Shown: positions 51,304 through 59,110 of the stretch, one piece after another
How the letters are laid out: the number at the start of each line of letters is the position of its first letter
How positions within the stretch are numbered: the stretch's first letter is position 1
Translations under genes and position numbers: made by a program
Notes under the pieces: model-generated
Told to the model about the DNA's origin: nothing
Database searches by the model: none
Seen by the model: only the letters and a program-made list of their open reading frames with translations
Assembly: GCF_009388985.1 (NCBI RefSeq)
Contig: NZ_CP036422.1
Location: 186,001 to 250,000 of the forward strand
DNA length: 64,000 nucleotides
DNA from: Halioglobus maricola
GTDB taxonomy: Bacteria; Pseudomonadota; Gammaproteobacteria; Pseudomonadales; Halieaceae
Direction: 5' to 3'

Positions 51304-52800
51304 CTAGCGGCGGTACTTCTTCTTGTCCAAACCGGTAAGCGCTGCTGGGTCGAGTATTTCGTTGACCTGCTCCTCGGTCAAAATATCCTGTTCTCTGATG
51401 ATCTCGAGAATACCCTTGTTGGTGCGATACGCCTCAGCCGCGAGCTCGGTAGCGCGCTCATAGCCAATCACGGGATTGAGAGCGGTCACGATACCCACGG
51501 TGCGCTCGATATACGCTTCCAGGGTATTTTCGTTAACGGTGATGCCATCGACGCAGCGTTCACGCAGGGTCTGCATGGCGTTGCCCAGCAATCGCTGGGA
51601 ATCGAGAATCGCAATGGCTTCCAGCGGCTCGTAAGCGTTGAGTTGTAATTGACCGTTGCGAGCGGCAAGGCTGACTGACACATCATTACCAATCACCCGA
51701 TAGGACACCAGATTCATCAGTTCCGCGATCACCGGATTGACCTTGCCCGGCATAATAGACGATCCGGGCTGCATGGGCGGCAGGTTGATCTCACCCAGGC
51801 CCGCCCGCGGGCCGGACGACAGGAGAATCAGGTCGCTGGAGATCTTGGACAGCTTGATTGCGAGGCTGCGCAACGCGGCTGACTCGGCAACGAAAGCGTG
51901 CTGGTCCCAGGTTGCGGCGAAAAGATCATCTGCGAGAGTGATTGGCTTGCCGGTCTGTTTCGCCAGGTGTCGGGTGGTCTTCTCGGCATAGCCCTTGGGG
52001 GCGTTGAGACCTGAACCAATCGCAGTTGCGCCCATATTGATACTGAAGAGGGGCTTCTCGGCATCGCGTAAAAAGGAAATCTCGGTTTCCAGTGCTGCTG
52101 CAAAGGCGTGGAATTCCTGTCCCAGGGTCATCGGAACAGCATCCTGCATTTCGGTGCGCCCCATCTTCAAAATGTCGATGAACTCATCGCCCTTGTTTCT
52201 GAAGGCCTCGATAAGGTTCTCGATCTCTGCGACAAGTTTGTCATTGTTCTGGAAGATGGCGACTTTCAGGGCAGTAGGATACGAGTCGTTGGTCGACTGG
52301 GACATATTGAGGTGGTCGTGAGGCTCAATGATGTCGTATTCACCTAACTGATGGCCGGTTAGTTCTAGTGCCACATTCGCCATCACCTCGTTGACGTTCA
52401 TGTTGGTCGAGGTGCCTGCGCCGCCCTGGTAGGGATCGATGGGGAACTGGTCATGGTAGTTGCCGGCTATAATGGCTTCGCCAGCCTTGATGATCGCGTC
52501 GCGTACTTCCCTGTCCATCTTTCCGACGTCGGTATTGCCCTTTGCCGCGGCCATTTTGGTGTGGGCAAAACCGGCAATGAGTTCCGGGTAGTCACTGATC
52601 TGGCGGCCAGAAATTTGGAAATTCTCGAGGGCACGCGCGGTTTGTACTCCATAGTATGCCGAGGCCGGGACCGCTTTCTCGCCGAGCAGGTCATGCTCGA
52701 TACGCATTTTCGGGGCGGTTTCGGAAATTGCCTGGACGCAGACCGCGCTCATCCCAACGACCAGAACGGAATTGCCCAGTGTACGGCGCCAGTTTTTCAT
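51304..52800 (-). CDS. aspA: Aspartate ammonia-lyase with an N-terminal signal-like extension
   Basis: A 498-residue fumarase/aspartase superfamily protein converting aspartate to fumarate and ammonia. The signature GSSIMPGKVNP is at 346-356, in the Ser-bearing mobile loop. GGAGTSTNMNVNE (126-138) and SQSTNDSYPTA (167-177) are the other substrate-site blocks. The aspartase-specific opening RIEHDLLGEKAVP begins at residue 33. Before it lies an extra segment with basic residues (NWRRTLGN), a hydrophobic core (SVLVVGMSAVCV) and an Ala-Ile cleavage-like site, which looks like a Sec signal peptide. GGAG nine bases upstream supports this start. The divergent gene is a Dcu transporter, so the pair fits aspartate/fumarate handling. 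Confidence 0.9.
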   Translation of the reverse strand: MKNWRRTLGNSVLVVGMSAVCVQAISETAPKMRIEHDLLGEKAVPASAYYGVQTARALENFQISGRQISDYPELIAGFAHTKMAAAKGNTDVGKMDREVRDAIIKAGEAIIAGNYHDQFPIDPYQGGAGTSTNMNVNEVMANVALELTGHQLGEYDIIEPHDHLNMSQSTNDSYPTALKVAIFQNNDKLVAEIENLIEAFRNKGDEFIDILKMGRTEMQDAVPMTLGQEFHAFAAALETEISFLRDAEKPLFSINMGATAIGSGLNAPKGYAEKTTRHLAKQTGKPITLADDLFAATWDQHAFVAESAALRSLAIKLSKISSDLILLSSGPRAGLGEINLPPMQPGSSIMPGKVNPVIAELMNLVSYRVIGNDVSVSLAARNGQLQLNAYEPLEAIAILDSQRLLGNAMQTLRERCVDGITVNENTLEAYIERTVGIVTALNPVIGYERATELAAEAYRTNKGILEIIREQDILTEEQVNEILDPAALTGLDKKKYRR

Positions 52801-52967
52801 CGATAGTTACTCCTGTGTCCATGAAGGTCGCTAGAAAGTATAGACAGTCCTGCGACGGCCACGGTACTTTTCACGGCTTGACCCCCCGAACACCGTTTGC
52901 GATGCTGCTGGCGCAACGATTGCCCAGCGTCAGCTTATTCACTCCCGGGTAAAGGGAAGGGGTCTCC

Positions 52968-54296
52968 ATGTTAGTGTTGGAACTCGGCATACTTCTTACC
53001 TGCATTTTGCTGGGGGCTCGCCGCGGTGGTATAGCCTTGGGAACCATCTCGGGCATCGGGCTGGTTATCTTTGTCTTCCTCTTCGATATGCCTCCCGGCC
53101 AGCCGCCCGCTGTTGTGCTCGGAATGATCCTCGCGGTGATAACCGCACTTGCGATGATGGAGGCAGCCGGTGGCCTGCAGTTCCTGGTGGAGACTGCAGA
53201 GAAGCTATTGCGGCGTAATCCCTCGCGCATTACTTTTGTTGCCCCGCTAGTCACCTACCTTTTGATATTCGGCGCCGGTACCCAGCACGTCATTTACTCG
53301 CTGTTGCCGGTGATTGCCGAGGTATCTCGCAAGGCAGGTGTGCGGCCTGAGCGACCACTTTCTATTAGCGTTATCGCAGCGCAGCAAGGCTTGATAGCCT
53401 CACCGATCTCTGCTGTCAGTGTTGCCCTTGTGGCAGCGCTGGCCGGTTTCGAGGTTGGGCTTGCAGACATTATGATGGTGGTCATACCGGCGACTCTGGT
53501 TGGGCTCGCCGTTGGCACGCTATCCGTTGCCTGGCGAGGTGCGCCACTTGCCGAAGACTCGGACTATCAGGCGCGATTAAAGGACCTTGGCATTGATACT
53601 GAAGCGACGGCGGCTCCTCTGGCAGGTAAGGCTCGGCGCCGGGGCGCCGGCGCCTGTGCTGTGTTTCTGGTATCCGTTGCGCTAATTGTTATCATCGGCA
53701 TATTTCCTGAGCTCCGGCCCGTGCATGGCGCTGACAGCGCCGGGGTGCCGCTGCAAATTGATATGGCCGCCGCGATCATGGTGATCATGCTGGGCGCGGC
53801 TGGCCTGGTAACCCTGCTGTTCGATGCCAGTCCTGCGCGTGCGATGAAAGGTGAGCTGATGCGCAGCGGACTGGTGGCGATAATTTCCATTCTGGGCGTG
53901 TCCTGGCTGGGGGCGTCATTTTTTGCAGCCAACGAGGTGCAGATTATTGCTGCCATTTCCTCGGTCATTGAGACCAGCCCATGGCTTTTTGCGCTCGGCT
54001 TGTTCGTCCTCAGTATTCTGTTGTTCAGCCAGGCCGCTACGATCGTGATTCTGGCGCCTATCGGCTTGGCACTGGGCCTTCCACCCCACCTGATGGTTGG
54101 GTTGTATCCTGCAGTGAACGGCAATTTTTTCTTGCCCACCTACGGCACAGTATTGGCAGCCGTTTCATTCGATAGAACCGGTACCACGCGTATCGGGAAG
54201 TATGTGCTCAATCATAGTTTCATGCGCCCGGGCCTGGCCGCGACTTTTTCAAGTACCCTGACAGCGCTGGCTTTGAGTCAGTGGTTGCTAGGCTGA
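52968..54296 (+). CDS. Anaerobic-type C4-dicarboxylate transporter (DcuA/DcuB family)
   Basis: A 442-residue membrane protein with about ten to twelve hydrophobic helices. GARRGGIALGTISGIGLVIF near the N-terminus, GAGTQHVIYSLLPVI, ISVIAAQQGLIASPISAVSV and the C-terminal GRTRIGKY-like TRIGKYVLNHSF are strong DcuA/DcuB signatures. The family exchanges or co-transports aspartate, fumarate, malate and succinate. It is divergent from the aspartase gene (167-base gap with no palindrome seen). AAGGGG is 6 bases before the start region. With aspartase it would permit aspartate use as nitrogen source or fumarate supply. Confidence 0.93.
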   Translation: MLVLELGILLTCILLGARRGGIALGTISGIGLVIFVFLFDMPPGQPPAVVLGMILAVITALAMMEAAGGLQFLVETAEKLLRRNPSRITFVAPLVTYLLIFGAGTQHVIYSLLPVIAEVSRKAGVRPERPLSISVIAAQQGLIASPISAVSVALVAALAGFEVGLADIMMVVIPATLVGLAVGTLSVAWRGAPLAEDSDYQARLKDLGIDTEATAAPLAGKARRRGAGACAVFLVSVALIVIIGIFPELRPVHGADSAGVPLQIDMAAAIMVIMLGAAGLVTLLFDASPARAMKGELMRSGLVAIISILGVSWLGASFFAANEVQIIAAISSVIETSPWLFALGLFVLSILLFSQAATIVILAPIGLALGLPPHLMVGLYPAVNGNFFLPTYGTVLAAVSFDRTGTTRIGKYVLNHSFMRPGLAATFSSTLTALALSQWLLG

Positions 54297-54299
54297 TTC

Positions 54300-55688
54300 T
54301 CAGCAGTCAGTCGTCTCTTCGATTGCTGCCTGCGGTTGCAAAACAGAGCTCACCGACAGATCAAAGCGTAGTGCACCCGCCAGACACCGCTCTCTCAGCT
54401 GGGTGCCCACCTCTATGCCCCGCTGAACGATGCCACTCGCTTCTCCGGCAGACAGTCGGTAATTTTGCCGCACAGCCTGGGCAATGGGGCCCGATTGTTC
54501 GAAATCGGCCGCCAACGATGTGATGCGTCGGTACAGGCCAGGGTCCATGTGGTGCCAGCTGTCGAGCATTCCGGTGCGACGGGCGTAGTTGGCATAGCTT
54601 GAGCGTACACCGGCATCATTGTCATTTAGTACGCTGACCTGCAACTTTGTAGCGGTGGATGCGTCCGGCTTTGATGGGCTTTGATGCAGGGCCTTGCCTT
54701 CGGTCCAGAGCCAGCGCCATTGGTAGTCGATATTGCCGATGCGATCCTGTTGCCGGAGAATCGTATCGAGGATAACGATCTCCGTGATTTCATGCATCCA
54801 CCAAGCTACCTGCGCTGGCGAGATGGTTTCTGGTAGTGCCTTCGCCATGGCGGTATCTGCGCGCGCCTGTTTCAACCCTGAAACGATTGCTTGGGATAGT
54901 GGCAGATCGGTCCGCAATGCGAGGAATGGGGCTGTCTGTTGGAAGTCCCGGTTTTGACCGTCACCCCAACCCGATTTGCGTGTGCCGTTTACTTCAGGCC
55001 CGTAGCGATGGCCGCTTTCCAGCAGTAGGACCCCCCAGAGACTCTCGCCATCAGTGCTTATGATTTCTCTGCTGTGGCTGTAAGCGGGAGGATTCGAGAG
55101 CGCTTTGTCCATTTCCTGCCAGCCGGCGTGGAGCATTGTGAGTCGCTTCGAATCACTATAATTCAAGCCGGGACCCACAACTCTTTGTCGATAGGCGGAT
55201 ACGGGAAACTGCGCCATTACGGCGACAGGCACCTGTATCCGTGTCTGCAGCAGTCGACTCATGTGGTAGTAGAGCAGGGAGGCGGGCGCAAATGTTCCGC
55301 TGGTCTCACGCCCGTTCATACTGTTCTTGAAAATAGCGAGCTCGCGGCGAGCCTCGTCTCTGGCGTGGCCGCCGACTTGGCAGATCGCTTTTTCGTAGTC
55401 GCTCTTTCTGCCTTCCCAGGCGGTCGTGGTCAGGTCGTAGATCAATGCGCCCGGGCTGGTGCTCCAGGTTTTGGGGCAGATCGCAGTTGAGGTGTTGGTG
55501 AAATCAATGCCGCAGAAGGCGTCTTCTTCTGCACTGTCCCCGGGGGCAAGCGCTTCAACAAGAGGGGCAGTCTTGATGCATTTCATCTCTAGCGCAGACT
55601 CGGCTTCTGCTTGCAAGCCGATGCTTTGCAAGCAGATAAAGACACAGCTTGCCCGCAAGATGGTACGGCGAGTGATCCCGTTGAGCAT
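54300..55688 (-). CDS. Exported protein of unknown function
   Basis: A 462-residue protein. The ATG at 55688 has GGGAGA seven bases upstream and opens a signal sequence with NGITRRTILRAS, a twin-arginine-like motif, then CVFICLQSIGLQ and an AEA cleavage site. Upstream extension of the frame is therefore not used. The mature part has six or more Cys residues, including an N-terminal cluster (EMKCIKTAP, DAFCGIDF, TAICPKTW), and a Trp-rich centre (QWRWLWTEG). I recognise no family or catalytic motif. It converges with the Dcu gene with 3 bases between, and is divergent from a small membrane-protein gene. Confidence 0.7.
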   Translation of the reverse strand: MLNGITRRTILRASCVFICLQSIGLQAEAESALEMKCIKTAPLVEALAPGDSAEEDAFCGIDFTNTSTAICPKTWSTSPGALIYDLTTTAWEGRKSDYEKAICQVGGHARDEARRELAIFKNSMNGRETSGTFAPASLLYYHMSRLLQTRIQVPVAVMAQFPVSAYRQRVVGPGLNYSDSKRLTMLHAGWQEMDKALSNPPAYSHSREIISTDGESLWGVLLLESGHRYGPEVNGTRKSGWGDGQNRDFQQTAPFLALRTDLPLSQAIVSGLKQARADTAMAKALPETISPAQVAWWMHEITEIVILDTILRQQDRIGNIDYQWRWLWTEGKALHQSPSKPDASTATKLQVSVLNDNDAGVRSSYANYARRTGMLDSWHHMDPGLYRRITSLAADFEQSGPIAQAVRQNYRLSAGEASGIVQRGIEVGTQLRERCLAGALRFDLSVSSVLQPQAAIEETTDC

Positions 55689-55818
55689 GATGCTGTCTCC
55701 CTGGAGGGAAGATGGGTGGAAAGCGCCAAAAGAATACAATAGTTGCCGGGCTTGTTCTATTTTTACCCTGAAGGGAAAACTGCCATACTCGGGCAAATCC
55801 ATATAGAAAATATTCACT

Positions 55819-56139
55819 GTGGAATACTTGCTAGCGCCGTTGGTCATATTTCAGCAAATACCTCTGTTGGCCGTATTGGTCGCGTTGCTGCTTCTTATAA
55901 CCCTGCTTGGTAAGACGCAGAGAGAGATACCTCGGCCAACCCGTCTGGTGGTTGCTAGCGCTCTCTGCTGGGTCGCATATGGGGTATGGGAGTACCGCGT
56001 ACTCGTTTGGTCTGAGACGGTTATCGCTCCGATCAGAGTGGACCTGTTGGTGATCTACCCGCTTCTGGCCCTTCTCACGGTGTGGTCGCTGCTCGCAATC
56101 TGGCGTTGGCGTAAAGCACCTGAGGGAGGTGGAAGCTGA
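55819..56139 (+). CDS. Small membrane protein, three helices
   Basis: A 106-residue protein starting at GTG. Hydrophobic helices lie at about residues 9-30, 42-57 and 73-95, with a short basic end. I recognise no family. The stop codon shares one base with the start of the phosphoesterase gene (TGATG), so the two are translationally coupled and probably work in the same envelope process. Confidence 0.65.
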   Translation: MEYLLAPLVIFQQIPLLAVLVALLLLITLLGKTQREIPRPTRLVVASALCWVAYGVWEYRVLVWSETVIAPIRVDLLVIYPLLALLTVWSLLAIWRWRKAPEGGGS

Positions 56140-57128
56140 TGCACGCAAGAATCGGCACACCCGTTTTTCTAGCCGCTCTATTTTTGACTATCTGCTGGCC
56201 CAGTTTTGCCAGAGAGCCACTTGAGATAGTTATCATTTCCGACATTAATGGCCGTTACGGTAGCACTGGCTATCACAGGCGTGTTGCGGTGGCGGTTAGC
56301 CAGATTATCAGCCTTGAACCGGATCTAGTCATCAGCACCGGTGACATGGTCGCGGGGCAGCGGCCTTCGCCAAAACTGCAGCGGCTGGAGCTGGACGCCA
56401 TGTGGGACAGTTTTCACCAGACGATAAGGCGTCCTCTGGAGGCAGCCGGTATCCCAGTGATAATGACCCCCGGAAACCACGATGCCTCCGCCTATCCTGG
56501 TTTCGAGGGAGAGCGGGCGGCCTATGCTGACTACCATCGTGCTCATCCGCCTACTGTGACCTTAGAGCCCGGTGGATTCTTTCCGTTTTACTTCTCGCTG
56601 GAATTTGGCGGACTGTTGCTGGCTTCGCTGGATGCAACGCGCAGTGGTGAACTGCCTGTAGAGCAGCGGGATTGGCTGCGAGCCAAATTGCAGGGTGAAC
56701 ACCTGGCAGCGCCCAAAATTCTATTCGGCCACTTGCCTATGCAGCCCATTGCTTCCGGCCGAGAGAGCGACGTCATAAATGATACGGCGCTGGAGCAACT
56801 GCTTCAGCAGAGTGGCAATGTGAGTTATCTCAGCGGGCATCACCATGCGTATTATCCGGGCCAGCGGCAGGGTATAAACATGTTCAGCATGGGAAACCTT
56901 GGCGGTAACCAGCGGAAGTTGATTGATGGTGGCAACGCTACCGGTTTCAGCTTCGCCCTAATGCGAGTTGACTCACTGGGAGTGGCAACGATAAAGGCAT
57001 TCGCTGGGCCGGGTTTTGAGGACACCGTGCCGATCACTTCGTTGCCAGCGCAATTAGGAAATGGAGATCATCAACTTACTCGTTATAGAGGGAGTAGCGG
57101 TAACTTGGAGAATGCTCTGGATGAATAG
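56139..57128 (+). CDS. Exported calcineurin-like metallophosphoesterase
   Basis: A 329-residue protein with a Sec signal peptide (MHARIGTPVFLAALFLTICW, cleavage after SFA). Metal motifs are in order: Asp35 in ISDINGRYGS (the usual His at +2 is Asn37), STGDMV with Asp69, TPGNHD with Asn113 and His114, His198 in FGHLP, and SGHHH with His234 and His236. It would hydrolyse phosphate mono- or diesters in the periplasm. The DIN substitution removes one metal ligand, which may shift metal use or be normal for a subfamily. A strong GGAGG precedes the start. Its last 8 bases overlap the PliI-like gene. Confidence 0.85.
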   Translation: MHARIGTPVFLAALFLTICWPSFAREPLEIVIISDINGRYGSTGYHRRVAVAVSQIISLEPDLVISTGDMVAGQRPSPKLQRLELDAMWDSFHQTIRRPLEAAGIPVIMTPGNHDASAYPGFEGERAAYADYHRAHPPTVTLEPGGFFPFYFSLEFGGLLLASLDATRSGELPVEQRDWLRAKLQGEHLAAPKILFGHLPMQPIASGRESDVINDTALEQLLQQSGNVSYLSGHHHAYYPGQRQGINMFSMGNLGGNQRKLIDGGNATGFSFALMRVDSLGVATIKAFAGPGFEDTVPITSLPAQLGNGDHQLTRYRGSSGNLENALDE

Positions 57129-57975
57129 AATAGCCTTCGTCGGAATAGTAATAGTATTGGGAATGGCGAGCGCAATGTCGCAGGCAGACTCGATGCGTGC
57201 TAGATGTGGATTTTCTGCAACAGCAGACGCCTCGCCAGCGAGCAACGCTTCTTGCACCTTTTCTCAGCGTCAGGGTTTTATCAGTGTAAGAATTGACGGA
57301 GGAAGAGATTTCGAGTTTTCACCGACAGGTGATGCGCCTGGAAACTACGTCGATCAACAGGGTAAATCCGTCTATCGCCTGGCAGGGCTCGGTGATGCTG
57401 GCCAGTTATTCAGACTGCCTGATTCCCACTTGTATGTTTTCTGGGATCGCGATAGCTGGCGTTGCGACAGGCAGCAAATCGCAACTCCCGGGCAGTGCAC
57501 CCTACGTCACGACGCTCTGGGTTTTGACGTTGAGGTGACGGGTGAACGCAGTCTTAGTGTTCGGTCCACAGGGTTGTCACCTGCCGCTGATGAGTTGCTC
57601 GCAGAGTTGGACGGCACGGCCTATCAGGCCGAACTCGCTGATCTCGACGCCGACGGCTGGCCCGAAATCTATGTTTATGTCAGTTCAACGGGTAGCGGTA
57701 GCTACGGATCCCTGATCGCCTTTGCAGTAAACCAGGGAAAGTCACTCTCGCCCATTTACCTGCCGCCATTGAAGCAAACTCCGGAGGCGGTAAAAGGCTA
57801 TATGGGGCACGACGAATTTGCTGTGGTAGAAAATAATCTGGTACGACGGTTCCCGATTTATGCGGCTAGCGACACGAATGCAGCGGCCAGCGCGGGAACG
57901 CGGCAACTGCAATATCGCTTGGAGAAGGGCGAGGCCGGCTGGGTTCTGGCAGTAGATCGAGTTGTTGAGTTCTAG
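57121..57975 (+). CDS. PliI-like (i-type lysozyme inhibitor family) exported protein
   Basis: A 284-residue protein. The ATG at 57121, with GGAG ten bases upstream, opens a signal peptide (MNRIAFVGIVIVLGMASAMS). The C-terminal 130 residues, with DLDADGWPEIYVYVSSTGSG, LPPLKQTPEAVKGYMGHDEF and RRFPIY, resemble what I recall of the PliI family, which binds and blocks i-type (invertebrate) lysozymes. The N-terminal half (FSPTGDAPGNYVDQQGKSVY, then LYVFWDRDSWRC) is an extra Cys-containing beta domain of unknown origin. PliI proteins are usually about 130 residues, so this is a two-domain form. It overlaps the phosphoesterase gene and is translationally linked. Confidence 0.55.
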   Translation: MNRIAFVGIVIVLGMASAMSQADSMRARCGFSATADASPASNASCTFSQRQGFISVRIDGGRDFEFSPTGDAPGNYVDQQGKSVYRLAGLGDAGQLFRLPDSHLYVFWDRDSWRCDRQQIATPGQCTLRHDALGFDVEVTGERSLSVRSTGLSPAADELLAELDGTAYQAELADLDADGWPEIYVYVSSTGSGSYGSLIAFAVNQGKSLSPIYLPPLKQTPEAVKGYMGHDEFAVVENNLVRRFPIYAASDTNAAASAGTRQLQYRLEKGEAGWVLAVDRVVEF

Positions 57976-58547
57976 TTGAGGCCGGCCCAGTTGATGAGGA
58001 ATTTCGCCACGCGCTCCCCGAGAACCTCAGCACCCTTGTTACCTTGCGGGCCGCTGGCTCCCCAACCCAGGCCGTTGCGGCAGTCCGCAAAGTCTGCGAG
58101 TTTTTTCCCCGCTGCGTCGGTCAGTTGTCCAGATATACATACCTTGCTCTCGCCGGCACCAAGGCCAACCCAGACTCGCAGGTTCTGGCTGCCTGGATCC
58201 AGCTTGGTGAAATGACCGGTTAGGTTCATCGCGTTTTCTGCGGGCCCTTCCTTCGACTCATCAAGCGTTACGGCGGTAAAGCCGGAATTTCTAAGAGTAC
58301 TTACGATGTCAGTGGCCAGGAGATGCGGGGCGGATTTGGCCATGGCCTGCGCTGTATCTTCAAATTTGGGGTTTCCCAGGTCGGCATCTGCCGTGCCGAA
58401 GGGGTGAACATGGATAGGCGCGGCTGAATCGATTTTGTCTATGTAAGTGTTTGTGTAGTCCATGTTGCCCTGGGCGAAAATACTCTGGCTCAGAGTGAGA
58501 GAAACAAGAGCGGCGGGGCCAATGAGACGAATTGTGCTTCGGGTCAT
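57972..58547 (-). CDS. Exported DUF4410-like protein
   Basis: A 191-residue protein. The ATG at 58547 (MTRSTIRLIGPAALVSLTLS) opens a signal peptide cleaved after about FAQ; the ATG at 58556 is too close to its GGAG to be used well. The middle (AMAKSAPHLLATDIVSTLRN) and end (LGWGASGPQGNKGAEVLGER) resemble the DUF4410 group of small exported proteins with the fold of lipoprotein-associated GNA1162/NMB1164 type. No lipobox is present. It overlaps the PliI-like gene by 4 bases, convergently. The His-rich gene lies upstream on the same strand, 30 bases away. Function unknown. Confidence 0.65.
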   Translation of the reverse strand: MTRSTIRLIGPAALVSLTLSQSIFAQGNMDYTNTYIDKIDSAAPIHVHPFGTADADLGNPKFEDTAQAMAKSAPHLLATDIVSTLRNSGFTAVTLDESKEGPAENAMNLTGHFTKLDPGSQNLRVWVGLGAGESKVCISGQLTDAAGKKLADFADCRNGLGWGASGPQGNKGAEVLGERVAKFLINWAGLN

Positions 58548-58577
58548 ACTGTTCATTCTCCAATGTTGGCAATCACA

Positions 58578-59009
58578 TTAGTAACCGCGGGTCGGAAAAC
58601 CGTTCTCCGGGGTACAGGTGTGGCAAACGTGGCCGTCGGGGTCGCGCCACTTCGCAACGTGACGGTCATAATAGAAGCCGCCGTACTCACCCTTGTAGTG
58701 CTCGCTTTTCTTGTGGTGATGGGAGTGTTTCAGGTGGGTATGTATTTCCACGCCCTTGAAGTGACCATCGTGGAACTTGCAGCTGCCAGTGGCGGTCTGG
58801 CCATCCCAGTGTATTGTCCAGAGCAGGTTGTGGTGATGGTGGCCATTCTGGGAGAACCCGGCCATCGGTATGTCCTGGAATTCCGCGGTTTCCGTCATGA
58901 CTGCATTTTTGCATCTAGCGGCGTGATCCCCATGGTCAGAAGCTTGTGCGGCAGCTGCGGCGCAGCTTGCTGCCAAAAGGGCGACCCTGACAACAGTAGT
59001 GATGTTCAT
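58578..59009 (-). CDS. Histidine-rich periplasmic protein
   Basis: A 143-residue protein. The ATG at 59009 has AAGGAG six bases upstream and opens a signal peptide (MNITTVVRVALLAASCAAAA, cleavage after AQA). The chain carries 19 His residues, in clusters GHHHHN, IHTHLKHSHHHKK and DHGDH, plus a CHTC pair near the C-terminus and two further Cys. This composition suggests binding of zinc, copper or nickel in the periplasm, or a buffer or chaperone role. I recognise no family by fold. It lies upstream of the DUF4410-like gene on the same strand and is divergent from the lipoprotein gene at 59111. Confidence 0.7.
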   Translation of the reverse strand: MNITTVVRVALLAASCAAAAAQASDHGDHAARCKNAVMTETAEFQDIPMAGFSQNGHHHHNLLWTIHWDGQTATGSCKFHDGHFKGVEIHTHLKHSHHHKKSEHYKGEYGGFYYDRHVAKWRDPDGHVCHTCTPENGFPTRGY

Positions 59010-59110
59010 GTGGAACTCCTTGAGTTGAGCGAAGCGATATTTGATAGAAGGATAGGTAAGATACTCCGGTATTGCCACCCCTGATCATGTCGGCTTGGAG
59101 CGAGTGAGAA

